Of a stretch of 64,000 nucleotides of DNA, positions 34,619 to 42,197 are shown piece after piece. The notes under the pieces were generated by a model, which saw nothing but the letters and a program-made list of their open reading frames with translations, was not told where the DNA came from and made no database searches. Where the stretch lies: positions 1-64,000 of the forward strand of contig NZ_JACSZV010000003.1 in the NCBI RefSeq assembly GCF_014472415.1. The letters run 5' to 3'. A program made the translations under genes and the position numbers. This stretch comes from Pseudomonas sp. N40(2020) (GTDB lineage: Bacteria > Pseudomonadota > Gammaproteobacteria > Pseudomonadales > Pseudomonadaceae). Numbering within the stretch: position 1 is the first letter of the stretch; each line of letters opens with the position of its first letter.

Positions 34619-36369
34619 TGGTACACCTCTCCCTGTGTGCTTTTTACCCGCAGCTCATGGAATGAATTGAGACTGGCGTAAAGCGCGAAAAACTCGTTAA
34701 GAACCGAAGCGAAAACGAACAGGTCGCCTTCGCCGATATACCCTTCCGGGTCGATGGTCAGTTCGGTGCGCAAACCGCGCACCGGCAGGCCACGGTGCAA
34801 CCGATCGACGTGGTGGTGCTTGATGTGTTTGAGGCCGCCGAGCAGGCGCTTGCTGACCTTCTCCGCGTGCTGGTCGTAGTAGCGCGGCAGGTCGTAGGTT
34901 TCCAGAATCACCTTCAACGCATTGACGTCGGCCAGCGACAGATAGTTAAGCGACATGTTGCTGATCAGCTTCCACAGGAAGTCACGGTTCAGCGGCGGCG
35001 CGAAGCTTGAAGTGGCCGGGGTGATGTTGCGGAAACTCAGGAACTCCGGGGTCTCTTCGCAGGCCATGCAGATGTCGCCGAGCTTGAGCTTGCGCGGCAA
35101 ATTCTGGTTGGTGCACATCAGCTCGATCGACAGGGTTTCATGGGCTTCTGTGTGGCGGATGCCGAAGCTCAAGTAAGTGTCGAGGCCGTCGTGCAGCAAG
35201 GACGAACGCTGGCGAATGCTGTAATGCGGACGGCTGTTGGGCACGTCGAAACTGGGGTCATGCTCGAAGGATTCGAACGGCACGTACTCCTGATAACCGA
35301 GGCCACCGGGCTTCCAGCCAGTCACGGTTTCCACCGAGAACACGCCGCAGTTTTCCAGATCGTATTCCGCTGGCAGCAGCAGGTATTCGTCCTGCTTGCC
35401 GTCGAGGCGAATCGGCAATGCGTCGTGCGCGAACAGGTTGGCAATCGGCGTGCAGAACAGCTTCACGTTATCCAGGGTCGGGCGCATGCGCATGATGCCG
35501 CTCTTGCGGATATCAAAACGCAGTTCCAGACCGCGCATCTGCTTGAGCGTGTCTTCCGGCAGTGCCTTGAGGATGTCCAGACCGTTGACGTCGACGAACA
35601 GGAACTTGTCCTGAAAGGCGAAGTATTCCTGCAGGTAGCGATAGCCCCGGAAGGTGTTCAGCGGATACGGAATCAGCGCTTCTTCTTCGGCAAAGCCCAC
35701 CGGTTTGACCCGGTCACCGGGAATCTTGAACGCCATCGGTTTGCCGCTGACGCCATCAATCGGCTTGCCGGCGCCGTCGAGCGGGATCAGTTCAATGCCT
35801 TCGAGGTTGCGCAGCAGGCTCAGGTAAAGCATCTGACTGATGTAGCGCTCACCGGCAAAGTGCAGGCGCAGTTTGCTCAGCTCCAACTCGCCGAGGTGGC
35901 CGTCGGCGCTCATTTCCAGACGCAGGCTGAGCAACGAACCGTCGCCCTTCACCGAGTAGTTCAGTGCAGCGAGATCCAGCGGCAACACCTCGGTCGGATA
36001 GCAGGTGCGGAAGCGGCAGCGCACGTCTTCGATCGGCTTGCTTTCCACCGGCGTATCGCGCTCGACCACCAGCGCCGGACCCGAACGCTTGAGCGGATCG
36101 AACTGCAAAATGCTGAACGCCGGCAGCGGGCGCATGTAGTTCGGCCACAGCAATTGCATCAGGGAATGGCTGAGCTCCGGCAACTCGTCATCGAGCTTCT
36201 GGCGCAGACGCCCGGTCAGAAACGCAAAGCCTTCCAGCAACCGCTCCACATCCGGATCCCGCCCGGCCTGCCCCAGATACGGCGCCAGCGCCGGACTACG
36301 CTCGGCGAAACGACGACCGAGTTGGCGCAGTGCGGTGAGTTCGCTTTGGTAGTAGTGGTTAAAGGACAC
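34582..36369 (-). CDS. tssF: T6SS baseplate protein TssF
   Basis: The protein has 595 residues. Its N-terminus (YYQSELTALRQLGRRFAER, APYLGQAGRDPDVERLLEG) and the region RLRQKLDDELPELSHSLMQ are diagnostic of TssF. Two copies pair with TssG in each baseplate wedge. It follows, after 27 bases, an inserted block of small genes (36397-39731) instead of tssE, which is its usual neighbour. Confidence 0.95.
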   Translation of the reverse strand: MSFNHYYQSELTALRQLGRRFAERSPALAPYLGQAGRDPDVERLLEGFAFLTGRLRQKLDDELPELSHSLMQLLWPNYMRPLPAFSILQFDPLKRSGPALVVERDTPVESKPIEDVRCRFRTCYPTEVLPLDLAALNYSVKGDGSLLSLRLEMSADGHLGELELSKLRLHFAGERYISQMLYLSLLRNLEGIELIPLDGAGKPIDGVSGKPMAFKIPGDRVKPVGFAEEEALIPYPLNTFRGYRYLQEYFAFQDKFLFVDVNGLDILKALPEDTLKQMRGLELRFDIRKSGIMRMRPTLDNVKLFCTPIANLFAHDALPIRLDGKQDEYLLLPAEYDLENCGVFSVETVTGWKPGGLGYQEYVPFESFEHDPSFDVPNSRPHYSIRQRSSLLHDGLDTYLSFGIRHTEAHETLSIELMCTNQNLPRKLKLGDICMACEETPEFLSFRNITPATSSFAPPLNRDFLWKLISNMSLNYLSLADVNALKVILETYDLPRYYDQHAEKVSKRLLGGLKHIKHHHVDRLHRGLPVRGLRTELTIDPEGYIGEGDLFVFASVLNEFFALYASLNSFHELRVKSTQGEVYQWTPRMGLQPLL

Positions 36370-36396
36370 GGGTTACCTGCCTGGTAGTGGAACTCA

Positions 36397-36822
36397 TCAA
36401 AAAAATATCCTGTAGACCGCGACCGTCACGCCGGCACAGACGTAACCGCCAATCAGGAGAAACGGCACAATCGAGATCCAGCCGTACGCCATGTAAGCGT
36501 CACTGGACGGCCCGACGAGCAGACTGAACAAGCCATACAGCATCCATGGCACGGCGTAGAACGGGATGAACTTCACCGGCGCCCACCAAACCATCCGCAG
36601 TGCCTGTTGCTCGTTGCGGCTCTGCGCCGATCGGGATATCCACAGCGAAAAACCCAGAAACCCGGGAACTCCCCACCACAACAGGTACTGCCAATAAATC
36701 CCGGACGACTCGGGTGTTGAGTACTCGCCATTCCACAGGCCATAGGAACTGATCGCCAACACCGCCAGCAATGGCCACCACAAGGCGGCCATGAAGAAGC
36801 TCAGTTGCGCACGGCTAAGCAT
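36397..36822 (-). CDS. Integral membrane protein of the PAAR-effector module
   Basis: The protein has 141 residues with about four hydrophobic helices (FFMAALWWPLLAVLAISSYG, YLLWWGVPGFLGFSLWI, FYAVPWMLYGLFSLLVG, IVPFLLIGGYVCAGVTVAVY). It has no recognised domain. It overlaps the next membrane-protein gene by 8 bases and is the last gene of the block inserted between tssE and tssF. An immunity or accessory role is possible, because inner-membrane immunity proteins are known for T6SS toxins, but there is no direct evidence. Confidence 0.6.
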   Translation of the reverse strand: MLSRAQLSFFMAALWWPLLAVLAISSYGLWNGEYSTPESSGIYWQYLLWWGVPGFLGFSLWISRSAQSRNEQQALRMVWWAPVKFIPFYAVPWMLYGLFSLLVGPSSDAYMAYGWISIVPFLLIGGYVCAGVTVAVYRIFF

Positions 36823-37234
36823 GAGCAGGACTCGCAGGCGACGTCTGTCGCATCAGCGCAAGCCTCTCCCAACGCAGTTCAATGACCTGCGTGAGCAGAA
36901 TCGCCAACAACGTGACTCCGCCTTGGGCCACGGTGTAGAACAGCGCACGTAGCGGGTAGTCAGGCACCATCATGAACAGAATCCAGGCAACCATCAGAGC
37001 GAGCAGACCGAGCTTGGCCCACAGGTTCGGGATGATCGCGGCCAGCGCGTTTATGCCAAAAAATATGTAGATGAACATGTAGTGGGCGATGCCAATCGCC
37101 ACGCCACGGGTGGTGAATCCGCCGTTGAAAGCCTTGTAGGCCACAACCACTGCGTTATTCAGAAACACGTAGGCCACACATCCCGCCGCGTGGATCGCCA
37201 GACAGAGTGCAAGACGCGCATAGATATTCATCAC
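36815..37234 (-). CDS. Integral membrane protein of the PAAR-effector module
   Basis: The protein has 139 residues with four predicted membrane helices (LALCLAIHAAGCVAYVFL, HYMFIYIFFGINALAAII, KLGLLALMVAWILFMMV, ALFYTVAQGGVTLLAILL). No family is recognised. It overlaps both neighbours (8 bases with the gene at 36397, 4 bases with the gene at 37231), so the three are translationally coupled. Its length and topology are similar to the neighbour at 36397 but I see no sequence relation. Confidence 0.6.
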   Translation of the reverse strand: MMNIYARLALCLAIHAAGCVAYVFLNNAVVVAYKAFNGGFTTRGVAIGIAHYMFIYIFFGINALAAIIPNLWAKLGLLALMVAWILFMMVPDYPLRALFYTVAQGGVTLLAILLTQVIELRWERLALMRQTSPASPAHA

Positions 37235-37605
37235 TGCGCCACTCCCTGCTTTTTCGGCGTGATCGCCATCCCCGAATACACATAGAGCTCGACGCCGTCA
37301 TAGCCGCCAATGGCTGCAGCGCTCAATGGGTAGCTGTCCCGCGTGCCGTATCGAACCCAGCCCTCAGTCCACACTCCGCCACTCTCGTGGCGAATCTCGA
37401 CGTAATAGTCCGGCGCCTCGTTCCTGGTAACTTCAACGAATACCCCGCCATCCTCGGCGCCAACCCACAACGCGTTGGGATGAGCGAACAGCTTTGGTTT
37501 GGTCGAGCTTTCCATTCGCAACAGCAGCGCGAAGCCGACCAGAATCACCAGCAAACCAACCGAGCTGAGAAAAGCGACAAGACATTGCCAGGCTCTGAGT
37601 TTCAT
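37231..37605 (-). CDS. Membrane-anchored periplasmic protein of the PAAR-effector module
   Basis: The protein has 124 residues from ATG 37605 (MKLRAWQC), which puts one membrane anchor first (LVAFLSSVGLLVILVGFALLL). A longer start at 37647 would add a polar stretch. The rest, about 90 residues, is beta-rich and lies in the periplasm. It overlaps its downstream neighbour by 4 bases. Its function is unknown; a membrane anchor plus small periplasmic domain fits an immunity protein. Confidence 0.55.
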   Translation of the reverse strand: MKLRAWQCLVAFLSSVGLLVILVGFALLLRMESSTKPKLFAHPNALWVGAEDGGVFVEVTRNEAPDYYVEIRHESGGVWTEGWVRYGTRDSYPLSAAAIGGYDGVELYVYSGMAITPKKQGVAQ

Positions 37606-37627
37606 TGAGCCGACCCGAACATGTGCG

Positions 37628-38035
37628 TCATGGACAGAACGCCCCATCAGTAATGACCCATGAACGAACAGATTTTTCTTCAGTTCTTTCGGTGCTTGCG
37701 ACAGCCTTTCGCAACGTCTGCGCGTCGATGGTTTTGGTCCCCGTCGAGCTCTTAATCGACAGGCTGTACTGGTCGCTGATCTGACCGGCTACGTCCTCGC
37801 CGAACGATCTGTAGTTGGCGATAGTTCTGCGCTGATTTGGATTCAACACCAAGCGGCGGGCTTTATCGTCATAGTTGGAGTCATGCACCACGGACAATTC
37901 CAGAGGCACGCCACAGGTGTTCAGCAGGAAAACATTATTGCTGTAGACCTGCTGAGCGGCGTAGGTAGTCACTGGGATGAAAAACGTGAAAAACACTGCC
38001 CCGCCCGACATCGAAATCATCCTTGACTGTTTCAT
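37628..38035 (-). CDS. Exported candidate immunity protein
   Basis: The protein has 135 residues from ATG 38035 (MKQSRMIS) with a signal peptide (GGAVFFTFFIPVTTYA|AQ). The mature part carries two cysteines (NTCGVP, AFCP) likely joined by a disulfide. It sits two genes after the lysozyme-fold effector candidate at 38392. The role is inferred from position and export; no family is recognised. Confidence 0.55.
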   Translation of the reverse strand: MKQSRMISMSGGAVFFTFFIPVTTYAAQQVYSNNVFLLNTCGVPLELSVVHDSNYDDKARRLVLNPNQRRTIANYRSFGEDVAGQISDQYSLSIKSSTGTKTIDAQTLRKAVASTERTEEKSVRSWVITDGAFCP

Positions 38036-38057
38036 GAGCAGATCGATGCCTCGCTGA

Positions 38058-38402
38058 TCATTTCTTCGTACCTTGTTTCGCACTGCACCATGTTTTGAAA
38101 TTCAGACGATCAAACCCCTGACAAACATTTGCTTTGGAAATAAAAATGTAAGGCGCAGCCGCGTCATAAGAAAAATAATAATAATTTTCCCCATCCTGAC
38201 CGTAGATCCAATAAGAAGACGACCCTTGATTTATCTCATAAGGTTCAAATGCGAGGATTGAAGATTCCGCAGGAATAAAATTAACGCCGTCCATTAACAG
38301 CATCAGCGAATTGGAGAAAATATTTGTCCACACGACAACCCCCACAGCCAAAATGCCGGCAGCAAGCGCAAGAGTGGTAGACGTCGAGAGTTTATCTTTC
38401 AT
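38058..38402 (-). CDS. Membrane-anchored candidate immunity protein of the 38392-39216 effector
   Basis: The protein has 114 residues: an N-terminal membrane anchor (LALAAGILAVGVVVW) and about 80 periplasmic residues rich in tyrosine, with two cysteines (NVCQGF, TWCSAK). Its start lies inside the 3' end of the effector gene (11-base overlap), the typical arrangement for an effector and its cognate immunity protein. If the effector attacks peptidoglycan, a periplasm-facing protector is expected. No homologous family is recognised. Confidence 0.6.
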   Translation of the reverse strand: MKDKLSTSTTLALAAGILAVGVVVWTNIFSNSLMLLMDGVNFIPAESSILAFEPYEINQGSSSYWIYGQDGENYYYFSYDAAAPYIFISKANVCQGFDRLNFKTWCSAKQGTKK

Positions 38403-39216
38403 AAAAATACAACCACGCCGTACCTGCTTTCGCTGCGTCTAACAACGTCATAGCATCGGTTGAATACTTTTCGGCAAGCGGCCCCGAACCGTTGTAGGAA
38501 GCAATCACCTTTTTCAACTGGTCTGCGGACAGCACCCCGGAGTGACAGCGAGTCCCGGTAGCCCGGTCAACCAGTTCACGTAGATGGCCGGCGCAATAGT
38601 AGAGGTCCGCCTTCCAGTCATCACCCGGGATTCGCGTGTCTTGGTTCCACCCGAAAATCCGGTACTGAACGTCTTCGGGCAATGGTTTCTTGCAGTAATA
38701 GTTCTCTGTGTATTGAACGGACTTCTGCAATGTTGCCCTACTCATATTGGCAAAGCCGCTGGAGCCACCGGCCAACTTGTCCGGGACGGCATCGAAAGCC
38801 AAGTTGTCAACAATCGCCAGCAGAGTGGTCAGCGACCGTTCGCCGAATTGCATGGATTGAAGAAATTTACTGCCCTTAGGTCCATTCTCCTGCTGCAGAA
38901 TAACCGCCAGCAAAATATGCGGGACGCCATAATATTCAGCCGCCTGCTTTATCCAGACACGAATTTCTGTATCAGAGAAACTTGCCTTAAGCATTTCCTT
39001 GGTTTTTGGCACGTACCACATAATTTGCAACGGAGAAGGCAGCTCGCCGGTATAGCTCGGGATGCTGTCGTAGCCAGCCAGCGTTGTGACTTCTTTTCCG
39101 TTACAGCGGCAAACCTGCAACTCTACCGGCGCAACCTCAGAGGTTTTTGTGCTCGCGGCCGCGCCAGCTGGCACATATTCCTGCCCATCCTTGTTGATTT
39201 TTTCAGCCTCGGCCAT
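38392..39216 (-). CDS. T6SS effector candidate with lysozyme/lytic transglycosylase-like fold
   Basis: The protein has 274 residues and no signal peptide. The pattern IKQAAEYYGVPHILLAVILQQENGP is landmarked by the glutamate at 110 in LQQENGP, in the position of the catalytic Glu of lytic transglycosylases (helix, then xxxESxG). Later come TLQKSVQYTE, and near the end IASYNGSGPLAEKYS, like the AYNGG motif of that fold. It lies 14 bases after a PAAR gene and overlaps a membrane-anchored small protein. It is predicted to cut glycan strands after delivery by the PAAR spike tip. The fold assignment rests on motifs only. Confidence 0.65.
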   Translation of the reverse strand: MAEAEKINKDGQEYVPAGAAASTKTSEVAPVELQVCRCNGKEVTTLAGYDSIPSYTGELPSPLQIMWYVPKTKEMLKASFSDTEIRVWIKQAAEYYGVPHILLAVILQQENGPKGSKFLQSMQFGERSLTTLLAIVDNLAFDAVPDKLAGGSSGFANMSRATLQKSVQYTENYYCKKPLPEDVQYRIFGWNQDTRIPGDDWKADLYYCAGHLRELVDRATGTRCHSGVLSADQLKKVIASYNGSGPLAEKYSTDAMTLLDAAKAGTAWLYFYER

Positions 39217-39230
39217 GAACGAGTACTCCC

Positions 39231-39731
39231 TCAGCTCTCAATAAAAACTTCGATTTTTTCGGAAGCTGTATGGGCCTTCACGCGATGAGTCAGGCCCAAC
39301 TCATTGGTGATTCCACTTTCGAGAGAACCATCCGCTCGACGGAGTAGGTATTTAGTATCGGCAAGCGGATTGCCCAGACCGTTCTTGAGCTGGAACTGAG
39401 CATCAAAGCCCGGAATGATCAAAGGCAACGGAGGCACAAATGACGCTGGCGAATGCGAATTCCCGATAATCACCGTCCCGGAACCTGCCGTGACCTTGTT
39501 GCCATGCGTACCCACCGAATCAACAGTGGCGGCAGGCTTGCCGTTGATCAACACAGTGGTCGCCAAATTTCCCGACATCGCACCACCACACGCCGAGGCA
39601 TCGCCTTGGCGGGCGGCCGCGAGGCCGTCGAAGAACACGTCGCCGGAGCCGGCGGCGATCGGGTTGGTGCCGTGGCCGGGGAGCGGGCAAGCGGTGGGGT
39701 CGGATACGCGTGCTGCGGGTTTGCCAGACAT
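39231..39731 (-). CDS. PAAR-domain spike tip protein with C-terminal beta domain
   Basis: The protein has 166 residues. Residues 1-95 are a PAAR domain with the zinc-site pattern and repeats (SDPTACPLPGHGTNPIAAGS, ARQGDASACGG, GKPAATVDSVGTHG, GSGTVIIG). Residues ~105-166 form a small beta-sandwich-like extension (FQLKNGLGNPLADTKYLLR, GLTHRV). It sharpens the VgrG tip and probably carries the effector encoded downstream through the extension. It lies 12 bases after tssE and heads the inserted block. Confidence 0.9.
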   Translation of the reverse strand: MSGKPAARVSDPTACPLPGHGTNPIAAGSGDVFFDGLAAARQGDASACGGAMSGNLATTVLINGKPAATVDSVGTHGNKVTAGSGTVIIGNSHSPASFVPPLPLIIPGFDAQFQLKNGLGNPLADTKYLLRRADGSLESGITNELGLTHRVKAHTASEKIEVFIES

Positions 39732-39742
39732 CGGGGTTCTCC

Positions 39743-40150
39743 TTAGTTGACCTTCACTTGTCCGCTGCCATCCAGACGCGCGGAAAAACTGACCTGACGC
39801 TTGAAACCTTCAACTTCCAGCAAGCCTTCGATACTGAAGGCCAGGCGAAGCTGATCGTGGTCACGCGGCAGGGAAATGACACGCACGTTGCTCAGGCGCG
39901 GTTCGTAGGCTTCGATGAAGCTTTCGATGGCCAGGCGGGCCTGACTCAGGGAGTCGTGCAGGCTCAGACGCATGTCATTGAGATCGGGCAACCCGTAGTC
40001 GGACAGCGTTTGCACGCTGCCGGCCCGGGTGCTGAGCATTTTGGCCAGATGGGCAGCCACAGACGCCATGGCCGAAGCTTCGAGGCTCCTGCCTTTGCGC
40101 TGTTCCGCGTCGCCATTGAGGCGCTCGAAAAGACTGCCGTATCCGTCCAT
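39743..40150 (-). CDS. tssE: T6SS baseplate protein TssE (gp25-like)
   Basis: The protein has 135 residues. It begins SLFERL, contains LSDYGLPDLND, then IESFIEAYEPRLSNVRV, all typical of TssE and phage gp25. It joins the baseplate to the sheath. It follows tssC by 10 bases. In HSI-II the next gene is tssF; here seven genes intervene. Confidence 0.94.
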   Translation of the reverse strand: MDGYGSLFERLNGDAEQRKGRSLEASAMASVAAHLAKMLSTRAGSVQTLSDYGLPDLNDMRLSLHDSLSQARLAIESFIEAYEPRLSNVRVISLPRDHDQLRLAFSIEGLLEVEGFKRQVSFSARLDGSGQVKVN

Positions 40151-40159
40151 GAGTCGCTC

Positions 40160-41635
40160 TTACTCTTTGTCCAGCTTGCCAACCAGCGACAGGGTGAAAT
40201 CGGCACCCATGTACTTGAAGTGCGGACGCACGTTCAAGCTCACGCGGTACCAGCCCGGCTCGCCTTCAACGTCGCTGACGATCACTTGCGCAGCGCGCAG
40301 CGGACGACGGCCACGTACTTCGGCGCTCGGGTTTTCCTGGTCGGCCACGTACTGGCGGATCCACTTGTTGAGTTCCAGCTCGAGGTCGGTACGTTCTTTC
40401 CACGAACCGAGTTGCTCGCGCTGCAGCACTTTCAAGTAGTGAGCCAGGCGGTTGACGATCATCATGTACGGCAGTTGGGTGCCGAGCTTGTAGTTCAGCT
40501 CTGCTGCCTTGCCTTCTGCACTGATGCCGAAGAACTTCGGCTTCTGCACCGAGCTGGCGGAGAAGAACGCCGCGTTGTCGGAGCCTTTACGCATGGTCAG
40601 GGAGATGAAACCTTCCTCGGCCAGTTCGTATTCACGACGGTCGGAAACCAGAACTTCCGTAGGAATCTTGGTTTCGATTTCGCCCATGCTTTCGAAATGG
40701 TGCAACGGCAGGTCTTCAACAGCACCACCGCTCTGCGGGCCGATGATGTTCGGGCACCAGCGGAATTTGGCGAAGCTGTCGGTCAGCTTGGTGCCGAACG
40801 CGTAGGCAGTGTTGCCCCACAGGTAGTGCTCGTGGCTGTTGGCAACGGTTTCCTTGTACACGAACGATTTGACCGGGTTTTCTTCCGGGTCGTACGGGTT
40901 ACGCAGCAGGAAACGTGGCACAGTCAGGCCAACGTAGCGGGAGTCTTCCGAGGTACGGAAGCTCTGCCATTTGGCGAATTGCGGGCCTTCGAAGTGGTCT
41001 TTCAGATCTTTCAGATCCGGCAGGCCGGTGAAGCTTTCCAGACCGAAGAACTTCGGACCGGCCGCAGCGATGAACGGCGCGTGGGACATGCAGGCTACGC
41101 TGGAAACGTACTGCATCAGTTTCACGTCCGGCGAGCTTGGGGACATGTAGTAGTTGGCAATGATCGCGCCAACCGGCTGACCACCGAACTGGCCGTATTC
41201 AGCGGTGTAGATGTGCTTGTACAGGCCCGACTGCATGACTTCCGGCGAATCTTCGAAATCGTCCAGCAGGTCGTCTTTGGAGACGTTGAGGATTTCAATC
41301 TTGATGTTTTCGCGGAAGTTGGTGCGATCGACCAGCAACTGCAAACCACGCCATGCCGATTCCAGCGACTGGAAGTCCGGGTGGTGCAGGATTTCGTCCA
41401 TCTGACGGCTGAGCTTGGCATCGATCTCGGCGATCATGCGGTCAACCATGGCTTTCTTGACCGGTTCACCGTTGTTCTGCGGCTTGAGCAGCTCTTCGAT
41501 GAAGGCCGACACACCGCGCTTGGCGATGTCGTAGGCTTCGTCGTCCGGCGTCAGGCGGGTTTCGGCGATGATGCTGTCGAGAATGCTGTACTCGCCGCTC
41601 GCGGCGCCTTTCTCTTGTGCTGCACTAGTGCTCAT
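40160..41635 (-). CDS. tssC: T6SS sheath large subunit TssC
   Basis: The protein has 491 residues, with the conserved regions LDSIIAETRLTPDDEAYD, HHPDFQSLESAWRGLQLLV, PVGAIIANYYM, and the C-terminal ISDVEGEPGWYRV-type end (here IVSDVEGEPGWY and LNVRPHFKYMGADFTLS). It assembles with TssB into the contractile sheath. Only 26 bases separate it from tssB. Confidence 0.97.
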   Translation of the reverse strand: MSTSAAQEKGAASGEYSILDSIIAETRLTPDDEAYDIAKRGVSAFIEELLKPQNNGEPVKKAMVDRMIAEIDAKLSRQMDEILHHPDFQSLESAWRGLQLLVDRTNFRENIKIEILNVSKDDLLDDFEDSPEVMQSGLYKHIYTAEYGQFGGQPVGAIIANYYMSPSSPDVKLMQYVSSVACMSHAPFIAAAGPKFFGLESFTGLPDLKDLKDHFEGPQFAKWQSFRTSEDSRYVGLTVPRFLLRNPYDPEENPVKSFVYKETVANSHEHYLWGNTAYAFGTKLTDSFAKFRWCPNIIGPQSGGAVEDLPLHHFESMGEIETKIPTEVLVSDRREYELAEEGFISLTMRKGSDNAAFFSASSVQKPKFFGISAEGKAAELNYKLGTQLPYMMIVNRLAHYLKVLQREQLGSWKERTDLELELNKWIRQYVADQENPSAEVRGRRPLRAAQVIVSDVEGEPGWYRVSLNVRPHFKYMGADFTLSLVGKLDKE

Positions 41636-41661
41636 TGTGTTGGCTTCCTTGGCTGCTGGGT

Positions 41662-42165
41662 TCAGGCGTCGGTGGCTGCGGCGTTCAGGCCCAGCTCACC
41701 GAGTACGCGACCGCGGGATTCGTCGTCGGCGAGCACGCCTTCGATGGCTTTACGGAAAGCAGGTGCGTTACCCAGCGGGCCTTTGAGGGCTACCAGCGCG
41801 TCACGCAGTTCCATCAGCTTTTTCAGCTCAGGCACTTGCTCGACCAGGCTGGCCGGGTTGAAGTCCTTCATCGAATTGACGCGCAGTTGCACGCCCAACT
41901 CTTCAGTGCTGCCTTCTTCCTGCAGACGGTTCGGCACGTTCATCGTCAGGCTAAGCTCTTGCTTGGCCAGCACTTCGTCGAAGGTCATCTTGTCGATGCT
42001 GATCGGCTTGCGATCTTCGATCTTGCGCTCGTCCTTGCGGTGGGTGTAGTCACCGATTGCCAGCAGTTTCAGCGGCAGTTCAATCTCTTCCTGAGCACCG
42101 CCGGTGGCGGGTTTAAAGGTGACGTTGATGCGTTCCTTGGGGGCTACCGAGCCTTCTTTGGCCAT
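41662..42165 (-). CDS. tssB: T6SS sheath small subunit TssB
   Basis: The protein has 167 residues from ATG 42165 (MAKEGSVAPKERINV), with GGAG upstream. Landmarks are IELPLKLLAIGDYT, IDKMTFDEVLA, the QLRVNSMKDFNPASL motif and the C-terminal LGNAPAFRKAIE segment. It partners TssC in the sheath; its end interacts with ClpV-exposed regions of TssC. Confidence 0.97.
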   Translation of the reverse strand: MAKEGSVAPKERINVTFKPATGGAQEEIELPLKLLAIGDYTHRKDERKIEDRKPISIDKMTFDEVLAKQELSLTMNVPNRLQEEGSTEELGVQLRVNSMKDFNPASLVEQVPELKKLMELRDALVALKGPLGNAPAFRKAIEGVLADDESRGRVLGELGLNAAATDA

Positions 42166-42197
42166 GGCTTTTCTCCTTGCGGTTGTGGCCCTGGGGC

